From: Bacillota bacterium
Lineage (GTDB): Bacteria > Bacillota > Tb-RUG-66
Assembly: GCA_016288255.1 (NCBI GenBank)
Contig: JAEEYS010000002.1
Location: forward strand, 1 to 5,235
Direction of reading: 5' to 3'
DNA length: 5,235 nucleotides
In this document: one piece after another, positions 1-5,235 of the stretch
Numbering within the stretch: the first letter of the stretch is position 1
Layout: every line of letters starts with the position of its first letter
The notes under the pieces: generated by a model
The model's database searches: none
Told to the model about the DNA's origin: nothing
What the model saw: only the letters and a program-made list of their open reading frames with translations
Made by a program: the position numbers and the translations under genes

Positions 1-41
1 AAAAACAGTATCAGCAAGATCAGGATTCCCCTTTTTACCAT
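1..41 (-). CDS. N-terminus of a membrane or secreted protein (partial)
   Basis: Only the first 13 codons are in the window; the rest lies beyond the left edge. They read M-V-K-R-G followed by an unbroken hydrophobic run (ILILLILF), which is the usual start of a signal peptide or N-terminal membrane anchor: short basic head, then hydrophobic core. The ATG (41-39 on the minus strand) is preceded by a strong GGAGG ribosome site at 56-52 with a 10-base spacer, and by a promoter at 64-92. These three signals in the right order support a real gene start. The function cannot be read from so few residues. It is transcribed divergently from ybaK. Confidence 0.6.
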   Translation of the reverse strand, partial: MVKRGILILLILF

Positions 42-63
42 AAGATCAGCCCCTCCTTTTTTC

Positions 64-92
64 ATTATAAGGTAACCTTTCCCGTAATCCAA
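64..92 (-). promoter_or_regulatory. Sigma-A-type promoter of the left-edge gene
   Basis: On the minus strand there is a perfect -10 TATAAT (69-64) and a weaker -35 TTGGAT (92-87), separated by exactly 17 bases. The predicted transcript would start near 57, directly before the GGAGG at 56-52, so the leader would be only about 16 bases. The spacing and the adjoining ribosome site make this a good candidate; the -35 matches consensus in only three of six positions. Confidence 0.6.
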
Positions 93-107
93 CACCATTT
101 TAAGAAT

Positions 108-115
108 TTCGACAA
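108..115 (-). promoter_or_regulatory. Possible Spo0A-binding box (0A box)
   Basis: The minus strand reads TTTTGTCGAAATT around 117-105, which contains the established Spo0A core TGTCGAA. It is centred about 54 bases upstream of the predicted start of the minus-strand transcript, a place from which Spo0A can activate promoters. An 8-base match can arise by chance, nothing in the window proves that the organism sporulates, and the target gene is unidentified, so this is a suggestion only. Confidence 0.25.
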
Positions 116-268
116 AATGTGACTGCATAATACCATACCTATGACTTTTCTTTTTGCTTATGACTTTCCTTTGCCGTAAGCTCAAAAAACAAAAAGAATC
201 TCCCTCCAAAATGCTTTTATTATCATTTTTATTTGTTCACTCTTTCAACTCCTCTTTCAGCTTTATCG

Positions 269-284
269 TCGTTTTCCTAAACGA
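269..284. repeat. Short palindrome TCGTTT-tcct-AAACGA
   Basis: Two perfect 6-base arms flank a 4-base centre. It could be a regulator's operator or a weak hairpin. There is no T-tract to make it a terminator and no neighbouring regulator gene, so no function is assigned. A match this short may be chance. Confidence 0.25.
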
Positions 285-357
285 TCTTATTCTTTTCGGT
301 CTTCTCCCCCATTCCCGGCAGCTATTCAAAGGAGGACCTTTTCAAAATGAATAAAAA

Positions 358-386
358 TAGATTTTTTTACTGCCAGCGCTTATAAT
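358..386 (+). promoter_or_regulatory. Likely promoter of ybaK
   Basis: A perfect -10 TATAAT lies at 381-386. A poor -35 candidate (TAGATT, 358-363) lies 17 bases upstream. The predicted start near 393 falls just before the ybaK ribosome site GGAGGAG (395-401), giving a leader of about 17 bases, the same compact arrangement as the divergent promoter at 64-92. Confidence 0.5.
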
Positions 387-409
387 AGAATAGTGGAGGA
401 GAGATCACA

Positions 410-892
410 ATGAGTAAATCACAAGAGAAAACCAACGCTGTTCGTAGCTTAGAAGCAAAAAAGATACCGCACTCCGTTCATACTTATGATATCAGTGACA
501 ATCTATTGGACGGCATTTCCGTTGCCAAAAAAGTAGGAAAAGATCCCAAGACGGTCTATAAAACGCTGGTCACGCAAGGTGTCAGCGGCGGATATTATAT
601 TTTTGTCATCCCTGTGGAAGAAGAGCTTGATTTCAAAAAATGCGCCAAAGCCTGCGGCGAAAAAAAGATCGATATGATCCCTGTCAAAGACCTTTTAAAA
701 GTGACGGGCTATGTCAAAGGAGGCTGTTCTCCCATTGGTATGAAAAAACTGTTTCCCACCTTTATACAGGAATCCTGTCTTGCTCTGGATACCATTACCG
801 TAAGCGCGGGAAAGATCGGATACCAAATTGAAATGTCCCCGCAGGACATGCTGCGCTTGATCCATGGGGCAACGGGAAATTATATCAAATAG
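410..892 (+). CDS. ybaK: Cys-tRNA(Pro) deacylase, YbaK/EbsC family
   Basis: The 160-residue product has the usual length and motifs of the bacterial YbaK/EbsC family, free-standing cytoplasmic editing proteins related to the INS domain of prolyl-tRNA synthetase. The family hydrolyses Cys-tRNA(Pro), which ProRS makes by mistake, and so prevents cysteine insertion at proline codons. Visible landmarks are VYKTLV (49-54), whose K51 aligns by motif with the essential lysine of E. coli YbaK, the glycine-rich GYVKGGCSPIGMKK (100-113), and the C-terminal TITVSAGKIGYQIEMSPQDM (128-147). The ATG follows GGAGGAG (395-401) with an 8-base spacer and has its own promoter. The PAP2 gene follows after 65 bases on the same strand with no terminator between, so co-transcription is possible, though the two functions are unrelated. 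The reading frame is intact. Confidence 0.95.
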   Translation: MSKSQEKTNAVRSLEAKKIPHSVHTYDISDNLLDGISVAKKVGKDPKTVYKTLVTQGVSGGYYIFVIPVEEELDFKKCAKACGEKKIDMIPVKDLLKVTGYVKGGCSPIGMKKLFPTFIQESCLALDTITVSAGKIGYQIEMSPQDMLRLIHGATGNYIK

Positions 893-957
893 GAAACTAA
901 TTACTTTGTTTTTCAATATGTCATTTAGACTGTATTTTACAAAAAGGCGGTGATAAA

Positions 958-1788
958 ATGGAGCTTACGATCTTACGATGGATCCAAAGTTTCGCCAATC
1001 CGATTTTGGATCGATTTTTTATTTTATTGACCTATTTAGGAAATGAACTTTTACTGATCGCTATCCTTCTGTTTCTTTATTGGACAGTCGATAAAGAAAA
1101 AGGAGAATGGCTTGCTTTCAGTTTGCTTTTTTCTCAATCCTTGAATCTTACTTTAAAAAACAGTTTCAAGTTCAGCCGTCCCATAGGAGAAGAAGGGATC
1201 CGCTCCCTTTTGACAGAATCCGCTTCCGGCTATTCTTTTCCCAGCGGTCATTCGGAATTATCCTCTTCTTTTTTCTACGGTCTTCATCTTGCTTTTAAAA
1301 AGAGATTCACGCTGATTTTAGCTGTTCTTTTACCGATCCTCATAGCGTTTTCCAGACTATATCTCGGCGTGCATTATCCCAAAGATGTTCTGATGGGGCT
1401 CTTTTTGGGTTATTTGATGTCCTATTTGCTGTATAAAATCTATCCTTTGATCGCCGATAAAAAACCGCTTTTTGCCGTTTTGTTCCTTTTGATCCTTATC
1501 ATGGCATATTTTTCAAAGGATCCTGACGCGTTCAAAACAGCCGGTGCTTTTTTGGGATTTGCCGCAGGGGTCTTATACGAAGATCGGTTCGTCCAATTTA
1601 AGACCCGCGTTTCCCTCACTAAAAAGTGGATCCGCTTTTTGATAGGCATGCTTTTGCTTTTTGCGGTATACTATATCCCAAAATTCTTCTTGCCCGTCAC
1701 CTTGGTTTTATCCTTTTTGCGCTATTTTATTTTGATTTTTTTTACAATGGGCCTTTATCCCCATTTGTTCACCAAATTTGATTTTTAA
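958..1788 (+). CDS. PAP2-family membrane phosphatase
   Basis: This 276-residue integral membrane protein carries the complete PAP2/acid phosphatase signature: K-x6-R-P (K67 to R74-P75), PSGH (95-98) and S-R-x5-H-x3-D (S132, R133, H139, D143). In this family the histidines and arginines form and hydrolyse a phospho-histidine intermediate on lipid phosphates such as phosphatidate, diacylglycerol pyrophosphate or undecaprenyl pyrophosphate; the substrate here cannot be told from sequence. Hydrophobic segments lie near 20-43, 52-66, 117-138, 143-164, 170-186, 191-206 and 226-267, so several helices follow the catalytic core, a longer C-terminus than in minimal PAP2 proteins. The ATG is preceded by AAGGCGGTG, one mismatch from the ideal ribosome site. 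No strong promoter is seen in the 65-base gap after ybaK; TATTTT at 933-938 is a weak -10 candidate. The gene ends shortly before the terminator at 1826-1859. Confidence 0.93.
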   Translation: MELTILRWIQSFANPILDRFFILLTYLGNELLLIAILLFLYWTVDKEKGEWLAFSLLFSQSLNLTLKNSFKFSRPIGEEGIRSLLTESASGYSFPSGHSELSSSFFYGLHLAFKKRFTLILAVLLPILIAFSRLYLGVHYPKDVLMGLFLGYLMSYLLYKIYPLIADKKPLFAVLFLLILIMAYFSKDPDAFKTAGAFLGFAAGVLYEDRFVQFKTRVSLTKKWIRFLIGMLLLFAVYYIPKFFLPVTLVLSFLRYFILIFFTMGLYPHLFTKFDF

Positions 1789-1825
1789 AGACTGTTTTTA
1801 TGATTGTATTCAAATATTCGCTCAT

Positions 1826-1859
1826 AAAAAAGCTTCTGAAATCATTCAGAAGCTTTTTT
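1826..1859. terminator. Bidirectional intrinsic terminator
   Basis: A perfect 15-base inverted repeat (1826-1840 and 1845-1859) encloses the 4-base loop ATCA. The core arm is GCTTCTGAA, flanked by six A on one side and six T on the other, so transcripts from either strand end in a hairpin followed by a U-run. It lies 37 bases after the PAP2 stop on the plus strand and 11 bases after the stop of the last tail-operon gene on the minus strand, and so serves both converging units. Confidence 0.92.
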
Positions 1860-1870
1860 ACGGACTTTTT

Positions 1871-2032
1871 TTAATTTTCTTTATTCTTTTTTTCCATCAA
1901 TTCAAATTTATAAAATTCCAATACCCGAAAATCTTTTGTCCTGCAGCGAACCGTGTCTTCTTTTTCTTCCAAAAGAACCACATAATCTTTGTTCACTTTA
2001 TGCAGGTATATTTTGCCCTGTTCAAATCTCAT
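1871..2032 (-). CDS. Small hypothetical protein, last gene of the tail operon
   Basis: This 53-residue ORF starts with ATG at 2032-2030 and ends with TAA at 1873-1871. Its start overlaps the stop of the 66-aa gene in an ATGA junction, and a GAGGAG ribosome site lies just upstream inside that gene, so coupled translation is likely. The product is charged and probably soluble, with no membrane segment. It begins MRFEQGKIYLHKVNKDYVVL, has an aromatic middle (DFRVLEFYKFEL, about 34-45) and ends in a lysine-rich tail. It sits where PBSX-type operons carry xkdX, but I do not see the typical XkdX sequence. I do not recognise the family. Operon position, ribosome site, overlap and the immediately following terminator are the grounds for calling it real. 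Confidence 0.72.
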   Translation of the reverse strand: MRFEQGKIYLHKVNKDYVVLLEEKEDTVRCRTKDFRVLEFYKFELMEKKNKEN

Positions 2033-2229
2033 TGATCAAACTCCTCTGTTATGTCCTCTCCCGCTTCTTCCTCTTCTCTTTTGCGGCTCATTCCCGCGAT
2101 CCCTTCCTGAAATTCCTCTTCTCCTATCTCAAAGAATCGTTCTCTTTCTTTTGGCTGAAAAGTGGGTATCACATTATAACTGACAAAACTTTTTATTTGC
2201 TCGTTTTCCATTTCTTTATAATAATACAT
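2029..2229 (-). CDS. Small acidic protein after the tail fibre, possibly fibre-associated
   Basis: The 66-residue product starts with ATG at 2229-2227, 14 bases after the fibre gene's stop, with a G-rich ribosome site (GGGGG, 2241-2237, 7-base spacer). A longer reading of the same frame to 2397 would overlap the fibre gene by about 150 bases and is rejected. The N-terminus MYYYKEMENEQIKSFVSYNV and the segment FFEIGEEEFQEGI (32-44) resemble a loose pattern in short phage proteins encoded after tail fibres (aromatic start, then an I-x-EEE-aromatic motif). The C-terminus is rich in E and R and may be helical. By position it could be a fibre assembly helper or a small tail component, but this is inference without a firm family match. 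It occupies the xkdW position and overlaps the next gene by ATGA. Confidence 0.75.
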   Translation of the reverse strand: MYYYKEMENEQIKSFVSYNVIPTFQPKERERFFEIGEEEFQEGIAGMSRKREEEEAGEDITEEFDQ

Positions 2230-2243
2230 CTCTTTTCCCCCTA

Positions 2244-3155
2244 TTACTTGTATTGAAACAATAAATATGTATAAGACCCCTTGAATCCCTGATAAGATGA
2301 TGTCAATGATGTCGTTATGGTCAGCGTGCCGTTTAAATAAGTAACGGTAGGTCTCAACACATAATAGCTGTTGTTGCTGATTGCAGAATATCCGCAAAAA
2401 TATTGACTGTTGCCGGCGGAATTGATGACGGTATAGACATTCGCCGCTATATAAGATTCTTCCCCGCTGGTCTGATTGATAAAAATATATTGAGGCACCC
2501 CATCAAAGTATTCCGCCAAACCCGAAATACTGAACGATTCCGTATTGTTCCCGCTTTTACTGCCTCTTACCAGCGTTACCTTCTCACCCCCTTCACCCAA
2601 TAAGATAAAATTTCCGTTTCGGTATAAAAATTCATAAGGCATGTTGACTTTCAAGTCTCCCGCCTGAAGCAGCTCATCCTCTTTGTTTTTTAAAAACTTC
2701 TCTCCCAACCCGTTCACATTGAGTTTCGGGCCGGCTCCGCTTTCCGCGTGCGGTACGATCGTGATCCGCATGCCGTCCACATACGCTGTCGGCGTCGGCG
2801 TCAAAGTGACCTGATATACGGCAGAAGATCCTGTCGTAATGGCATAACCGGGAGACCTTTTATAATCATTCCCTCCGATTTTCCCGTCCGCATAAGCTTT
2901 ATTTACAATATCCCCGTCCAAATAAGGCGCCGTGACCTGCGCTCTTCCCGCACTGTCCCGCAAAATAATTTTATTCGGTGTCGCTGCAGATACGGCTCCA
3001 TGGGCCAAAGCCGCTTCTTCATGTTCCAATAGATCCGTTTGCGTCTGCGCCACTTCTTCATCGATCCTATCCATATTCTCATTGATCACCGTAATATCCG
3101 CCGCTTCTGTCAAAAGCGGCTTTTTCAATCTCAAATTATCTGTTAATTCCGGCAT
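2244..3155 (-). CDS. Phage tail fibre protein
   Basis: This 303-residue protein lies directly after the XkdU-like gene, the position of xkdV in PBSX. The N-terminal part (about 1-50; TDNLRLKKP at 5-13, then VINENMDRIDEEVAQTQTDL) is the short baseplate-attachment segment common at the start of Bacillota tail fibres. Next come a linker with LRDSAGRAQVTAPYLDGDIV (65-84), and a domain at about 105-187 with the fibre-type pattern AYVDGMRITIVPHAESG ... LNVNGLG ... LQAGDLKVNMPYEFLY. The rest (190-303) is rich in S, T, N, Y and G with alternating hydrophobics, as expected for a beta-rich receptor-binding tip. It would trimerise on the baseplate and bind the cell surface. The ATG follows TAGGAG, which lies inside the end of the upstream gene (4-base intergenic gap). 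The length is modest for a fibre, but the frame is intact. Confidence 0.85.
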   Translation of the reverse strand: MPELTDNLRLKKPLLTEAADITVINENMDRIDEEVAQTQTDLLEHEEAALAHGAVSAATPNKIILRDSAGRAQVTAPYLDGDIVNKAYADGKIGGNDYKRSPGYAITTGSSAVYQVTLTPTPTAYVDGMRITIVPHAESGAGPKLNVNGLGEKFLKNKEDELLQAGDLKVNMPYEFLYRNGNFILLGEGGEKVTLVRGSKSGNNTESFSISGLAEYFDGVPQYIFINQTSGEESYIAANVYTVINSAGNSQYFCGYSAISNNSYYVLRPTVTYLNGTLTITTSLTSSYQGFKGSYTYLLFQYK

Positions 3156-3159
3156 TTTT

Positions 3160-3705
3160 TCACGCTCCTAATCTAAGTTCATCCCAGGTTTTTTGTTTTA
3201 CCGCATTCCACGTAGGCGGTATTTCATTCCACAAAGTATACATATATTCCACCGTAAAAGCGATATTGGCAGGCAATATCTGCCGCAGAACATTTTTTAA
3301 AGGCTCTGCGTCCAGCAGTTTCGCCTGGCTCCGGTAAGCAATCACATAAGTATATCCGCTTTTAGACAGCTCCACATCCACATCGCTGCCCAAATAAGTC
3401 TCTGCGATCTCTTTGACCTTTTCTTCATGAATAGGCGGCTTGTCCAACAATTTTGCCAGTACCTTATTTCTCCTGGCCGATAGATTCTCTCCCGTCTGGG
3501 GTACGATACCCAATATTTTTTCATATCGAGCAAGCCCTTTTTCTCTTGCCGTTACAGCGCATACATTATCAGCCAGCCCCTTTACCGCTTCCTTGAACGC
3601 GTCCATTCTTTCATTTAAGATTTCATCCAGCTTCCTGATCTCTTTGACATCCTGATAAAAATCAGGTAAATATCCTTTATAATCGGTTTGATCCTCATAC
3701 CACAT
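3160..3705 (-). CDS. xkdU: Baseplate wedge protein, DUF2313 (YmfQ/XkdU, Mu gp48-like)
   Basis: The 181-residue product fits the DUF2313/YmfQ family, found directly after baseplate J in PBSX-like and Mu-like contractile tails and thought to link the wedge to the fibres. Recognisable parts are YLPDFYQDVKE (12-22), a helical segment around 22-50, AREKGLARYEKILGI (53-67), SARRNKVLAKL (76-86) and ILPANIAF (143-150), followed by a tryptophan-containing tail (TWNAVKQKTWDELR, 165-178). The ATG at 3705-3703 is 3 bases after the baseplate J stop, and its GAGGTG ribosome site (3717-3712) lies within the last codons of that gene, so translation is probably coupled. The family call rests on motifs and gene order together. 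Confidence 0.88.
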   Translation of the reverse strand: MWYEDQTDYKGYLPDFYQDVKEIRKLDEILNERMDAFKEAVKGLADNVCAVTAREKGLARYEKILGIVPQTGENLSARRNKVLAKLLDKPPIHEEKVKEIAETYLGSDVDVELSKSGYTYVIAYRSQAKLLDAEPLKNVLRQILPANIAFTVEYMYTLWNEIPPTWNAVKQKTWDELRLGA

Positions 3706-3708
3706 ATC

Positions 3709-4782
3709 CTACACCTCGCTTAGCGTCAAGGTCTGGAATACCGGCACCTGATAGCTCGTTGCCGTTTTTTCAAGCACAAGGCTTTCTTCATGGCCGTTGA
3801 TGGCAATATCCGTTACGTCCAAAACCCCTTCCACGCTCAATATGGCCACCGCAATTTTAGAAATGTGCAGGATACTGTCTGAAAATCCCATTCGACCGAT
3901 CTCCCTTTCCACACTTTCTGAAATACTGCTTCTTAATGCTTCCAATTGATGTCCCGTATCCAATACAATATTCGCGGTAATATCAACAGAAACATTGGTC
4001 GCGGAACTTACTGTGACCGTATGTCCAATCGGAGCCAACCCCGTTCCCAGTCCCGCTTCATTCAGTGGCATAAAATGCTCTTGTATCTTTTCCACAACGG
4101 CCGATCCCACCGCTCGTCCATTTTCATTTCCTACCACCAATTTTACTGTTCCGGGTCCGTTCCAGATCGGAAACACTTTTACCGCTCCTGCCTCAGAAAA
4201 AGACAAGACCGCTTCTTCGTAAGCGCCCACATTTCCCGCAAAAGGCTGTCTTTCTATCATATTAAAAAACCGATCCCGAAACGCATCATCCGATTCACTG
4301 TCTTTTCCAAAAACAAGAACTTCCCCCATCACCGCCGCGGCAAGCCCTTCTATGTTATCAATAGGCAGCAGCGCGCCTTCGTAAAGATTGCCGGCCCTGC
4401 CTGCTTCTTCTGCCGTTAATTGAAATTTCCCATCGCTGATTTTTCTGGTCACTTGAAAAACCGCTTCGTTGATCGCAAAGCGGCTCCCTATGGGTACATC
4501 AAACAAACTGCCGTCAGAAGCGGTAAAAGTCCCCTCTCTTACCGCGCAGGTCGCTTTCTGCCGCGCGATGCCGAACTGCTTTGTCACTCTGTCCAGCCAT
4601 TCTCCCACCGCGGTATCCGCAAAAAACAGATCATACAAGCCTTCCAGCTCGTTATAATAAGAAGCGAGCTCAAAAGCGATGGGTGCCAAAGTATCATAAA
4701 TAATACTGCCTTCTCTTCTGTCCACTTCTTCCGGAACCCTTGAAAGCATCTCCTCTAAAATCTCTTCATAGGTCAAACTCAA
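3709..4782 (-). CDS. xkdT: Baseplate J/gp47-family protein (XkdT-like)
   Basis: This 357-residue protein is a typical baseplate J/gp47 wedge component (equivalent in role to T4 gp6), which forms the ring that triggers sheath contraction. Motifs in order are DRREGSIIYDTLAPIAFELA (21-40), ADTAVGEWLDRVTKQFGIAR (55-74), AGRAGNLYEG (127-136), ESDDAFRDRFF (163-173), and GLAPIGHTVTV (248-258) before the C-terminal beta-rich region. Length is normal and the frame intact. The start is TTG at 4782-4780, overlapping the TGA of the upstream gene by TTGA, with an AAAGGGCGGTG ribosome region just upstream. The first in-frame ATG is codon 12 and would remove part of the conserved N-terminal helix. It is the best-recognised gene of the tail module and shows that the module encodes a contractile tail. 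Confidence 0.95.
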   Translation of the reverse strand: MSLTYEEILEEMLSRVPEEVDRREGSIIYDTLAPIAFELASYYNELEGLYDLFFADTAVGEWLDRVTKQFGIARQKATCAVREGTFTASDGSLFDVPIGSRFAINEAVFQVTRKISDGKFQLTAEEAGRAGNLYEGALLPIDNIEGLAAAVMGEVLVFGKDSESDDAFRDRFFNMIERQPFAGNVGAYEEAVLSFSEAGAVKVFPIWNGPGTVKLVVGNENGRAVGSAVVEKIQEHFMPLNEAGLGTGLAPIGHTVTVSSATNVSVDITANIVLDTGHQLEALRSSISESVEREIGRMGFSDSILHISKIAVAILSVEGVLDVTDIAINGHEESLVLEKTATSYQVPVFQTLTLSEV

Positions 4783-5171
4783 TACACCGCCCTTTCCCCT
4801 TGTATCACACTATATTTTGTTGCCACTCGAAACAGCATTTTAAGAGAATCCCCTTCTTTTACCCATTCAAACTCTTCTACGGAATAAATCCTATCGTCCG
4901 TCAACAGCGCCTCTGTGATACGTCTTTTCAATTCCATTTCCACATAGTCCTCATCCTGTCCAATCAAAGACAAAATCTCCGATCCGTACTGAAAAGAATA
5001 AATGGGATATTGGTATCGTTCCGTCTGCAATATCTTAAAGACCGCCTGTTCCATCGCCTCTTTTTCATCCACAAACCCTTTGATCCTTTTCTTCTCCCTA
5101 TCCAGCCTGTAAGTATAGGCAGGCATTTCTCCTTCTGTAATTTGCATATCCATTTCTGTGTTCGGTATCAA
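4779..5171 (-). CDS. xkdS: DUF2634 baseplate protein (XkdS-like, probable gp25-type)
   Basis: The 130-residue product matches the DUF2634/XkdS family, always found before baseplate J in PBSX-like tails. The diagnostic core is KGFVDEKEAMEQAVFKILQT (31-50) followed by ERYQYPIYSFQYGSEILSLI (51-70); the C-terminal half (about 75-120) has the acidic-to-beta pattern of gp25-like wedge proteins. Its likely role, by analogy with T4 gp25, is to join wedge and sheath; that part is inference. The start is taken as TTG at 5171-5169, which overlaps the stop of the previous gene (TTGA) and has GGATGTGAT (5183-5175), one base from the ideal ribosome site. The first in-frame ATG (codon 7) has no ribosome site. 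Its own stop overlaps the TTG of the baseplate J gene. Confidence 0.88.
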   Translation of the reverse strand: MIPNTEMDMQITEGEMPAYTYRLDREKKRIKGFVDEKEAMEQAVFKILQTERYQYPIYSFQYGSEILSLIGQDEDYVEMELKRRITEALLTDDRIYSVEEFEWVKEGDSLKMLFRVATKYSVIQGERAVY

Positions 5172-5235
5172 CTCATCACATCCAATACAAAAAATTGTTG
5201 CCCGCCGCGATTTTCCAAAAGCACGACGGCATTCC
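5168..5235 (-). CDS. C-terminal end of a DUF2577 (XkdR-like) tail protein (partial)
   Basis: The last 22 codons of a minus-strand gene enter from the right edge and stop with TGA at 5170-5168. The readable end, AVVLLENRGGQQFFVLDVMS, resembles the C-terminus of DUF2577 proteins, a small beta-rich domain that ends with a GGQ-aromatic-VLD pattern. In PBSX the DUF2577 gene xkdR lies directly before xkdS, which agrees with this position. The identity rests on a short stretch plus gene order. The stop overlaps the TTG of the next gene. Confidence 0.65.
   Translation of the reverse strand, partial: NAVVLLENRGGQQFFVLDVMS

Larger units (their letters stand above)
42..409. other. Divergent intergenic region, no convincing gene
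   Basis: This A/T-rich stretch separates the left-edge minus-strand gene from ybaK. It holds the two divergent promoters, the Spo0A-like box, an imperfect direct repeat (140-157 and 159-174, both built on TATGACTTT..CTTT..GC) and a 16-base palindrome at 269-284. The longest ORF (154-354, plus) starts with TTG, lacks a ribosome site and encodes a biased sequence of uncertain meaning, so I do not call it a gene. Two very short ORFs with good ribosome sites (139-192 minus; 347-385 plus) are discussed under findings. I see no terminator, tRNA or riboswitch here. Confidence 0.6.

Noticed and set aside
140..174. Imperfect direct repeat considered as an array or att site
   Set aside because: There are only two short, degenerate, pyrimidine-rich copies, with no spacers, no cas or integrase gene and no second copy seen near the phage boundary.
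154..354. 66-codon plus-strand ORF before ybaK
   Set aside because: It begins with TTG, has no ribosome site, has a biased composition typical of noncoding A/T- and C/T-rich DNA, and no recognisable domain; it also crosses the palindrome and a better ribosome site in another frame.
1778..2256. Plus-strand ORFs rich in F, S and L after the PAP2 gene
   Set aside because: They are antisense shadows of the two small tail genes, cross or follow the terminator, and lack ribosome sites.
2029..2397. Longer 122-codon version of the 66-aa gene
   Set aside because: The extension overlaps the fibre gene by about 150 bases, and the ATG at 2229 has a ribosome site and lies correctly just after the fibre stop.
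2685..2691. A-AAA-AAC slippery heptamer in phase within the fibre gene (minus strand)
   Set aside because: A -1 shift there reaches a TGA after only a few codons, so it would yield just a truncated fibre; programmed frameshifts in tail operons usually occur in the tail assembly chaperone genes, which are not in this window.
3946..4743. Long plus-strand ORFs opposite baseplate J
   Set aside because: They are antisense shadows; the minus-strand frame has clear family motifs along its whole length.

Overview
The window looks like a low-to-moderate GC Bacillota chromosome (Clostridia- or Bacilli-like). The signs are strong GGAGG-type ribosome sites, A/T-rich sigma-A-type promoters, TTG starts, and a tail-gene order that matches the Bacillus PBSX/skin family. 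No genus can be assigned from the sequence alone. It joins two different kinds of DNA: host-type housekeeping genes on the left and the distal end of a prophage or phage-tail-like operon on the right.

Left part (1-1788). The start of a minus-strand gene with a hydrophobic N-terminus runs off the left edge. Its promoter faces a roughly 370-base A/T-rich intergenic region that holds a possible Spo0A-like box and some very short ORFs of doubtful reality. On the plus strand follow ybaK (a Cys-tRNA(Pro) deacylase used in translation quality control) and a multi-pass membrane PAP2-family lipid phosphatase with all three catalytic motifs intact.

Middle (1826-1859). A perfect 15-bp hairpin with A and T flanks ends both the plus-strand PAP2 gene and the minus-strand phage operon.

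Right part (1871-5235, all minus strand, so read from right to left). The order is the C-terminal end of a DUF2577/XkdR-like protein, then DUF2634/XkdS, baseplate J/XkdT, DUF2313/XkdU, a tail fibre (XkdV position), a 66-aa acidic protein and a 53-aa protein, then the terminator. Genes are packed with overlaps or gaps of no more than 14 bases. Two junctions use TTGA overlaps with TTG starts and one uses an ATGA overlap, so translation is probably coupled. Together the products would form the baseplate and fibre of a contractile (myovirus-type) tail. No holin or endolysin follows the fibre genes; the operon stops at the terminator next to host genes. This is either a prophage end with lysis genes elsewhere, or a remnant or domesticated tail particle.

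I see no tRNA, rRNA, CRISPR array, insertion sequence or transposase. No clearly new system is visible. The least explained parts are the two small genes at the end of the tail operon and the left intergenic region.
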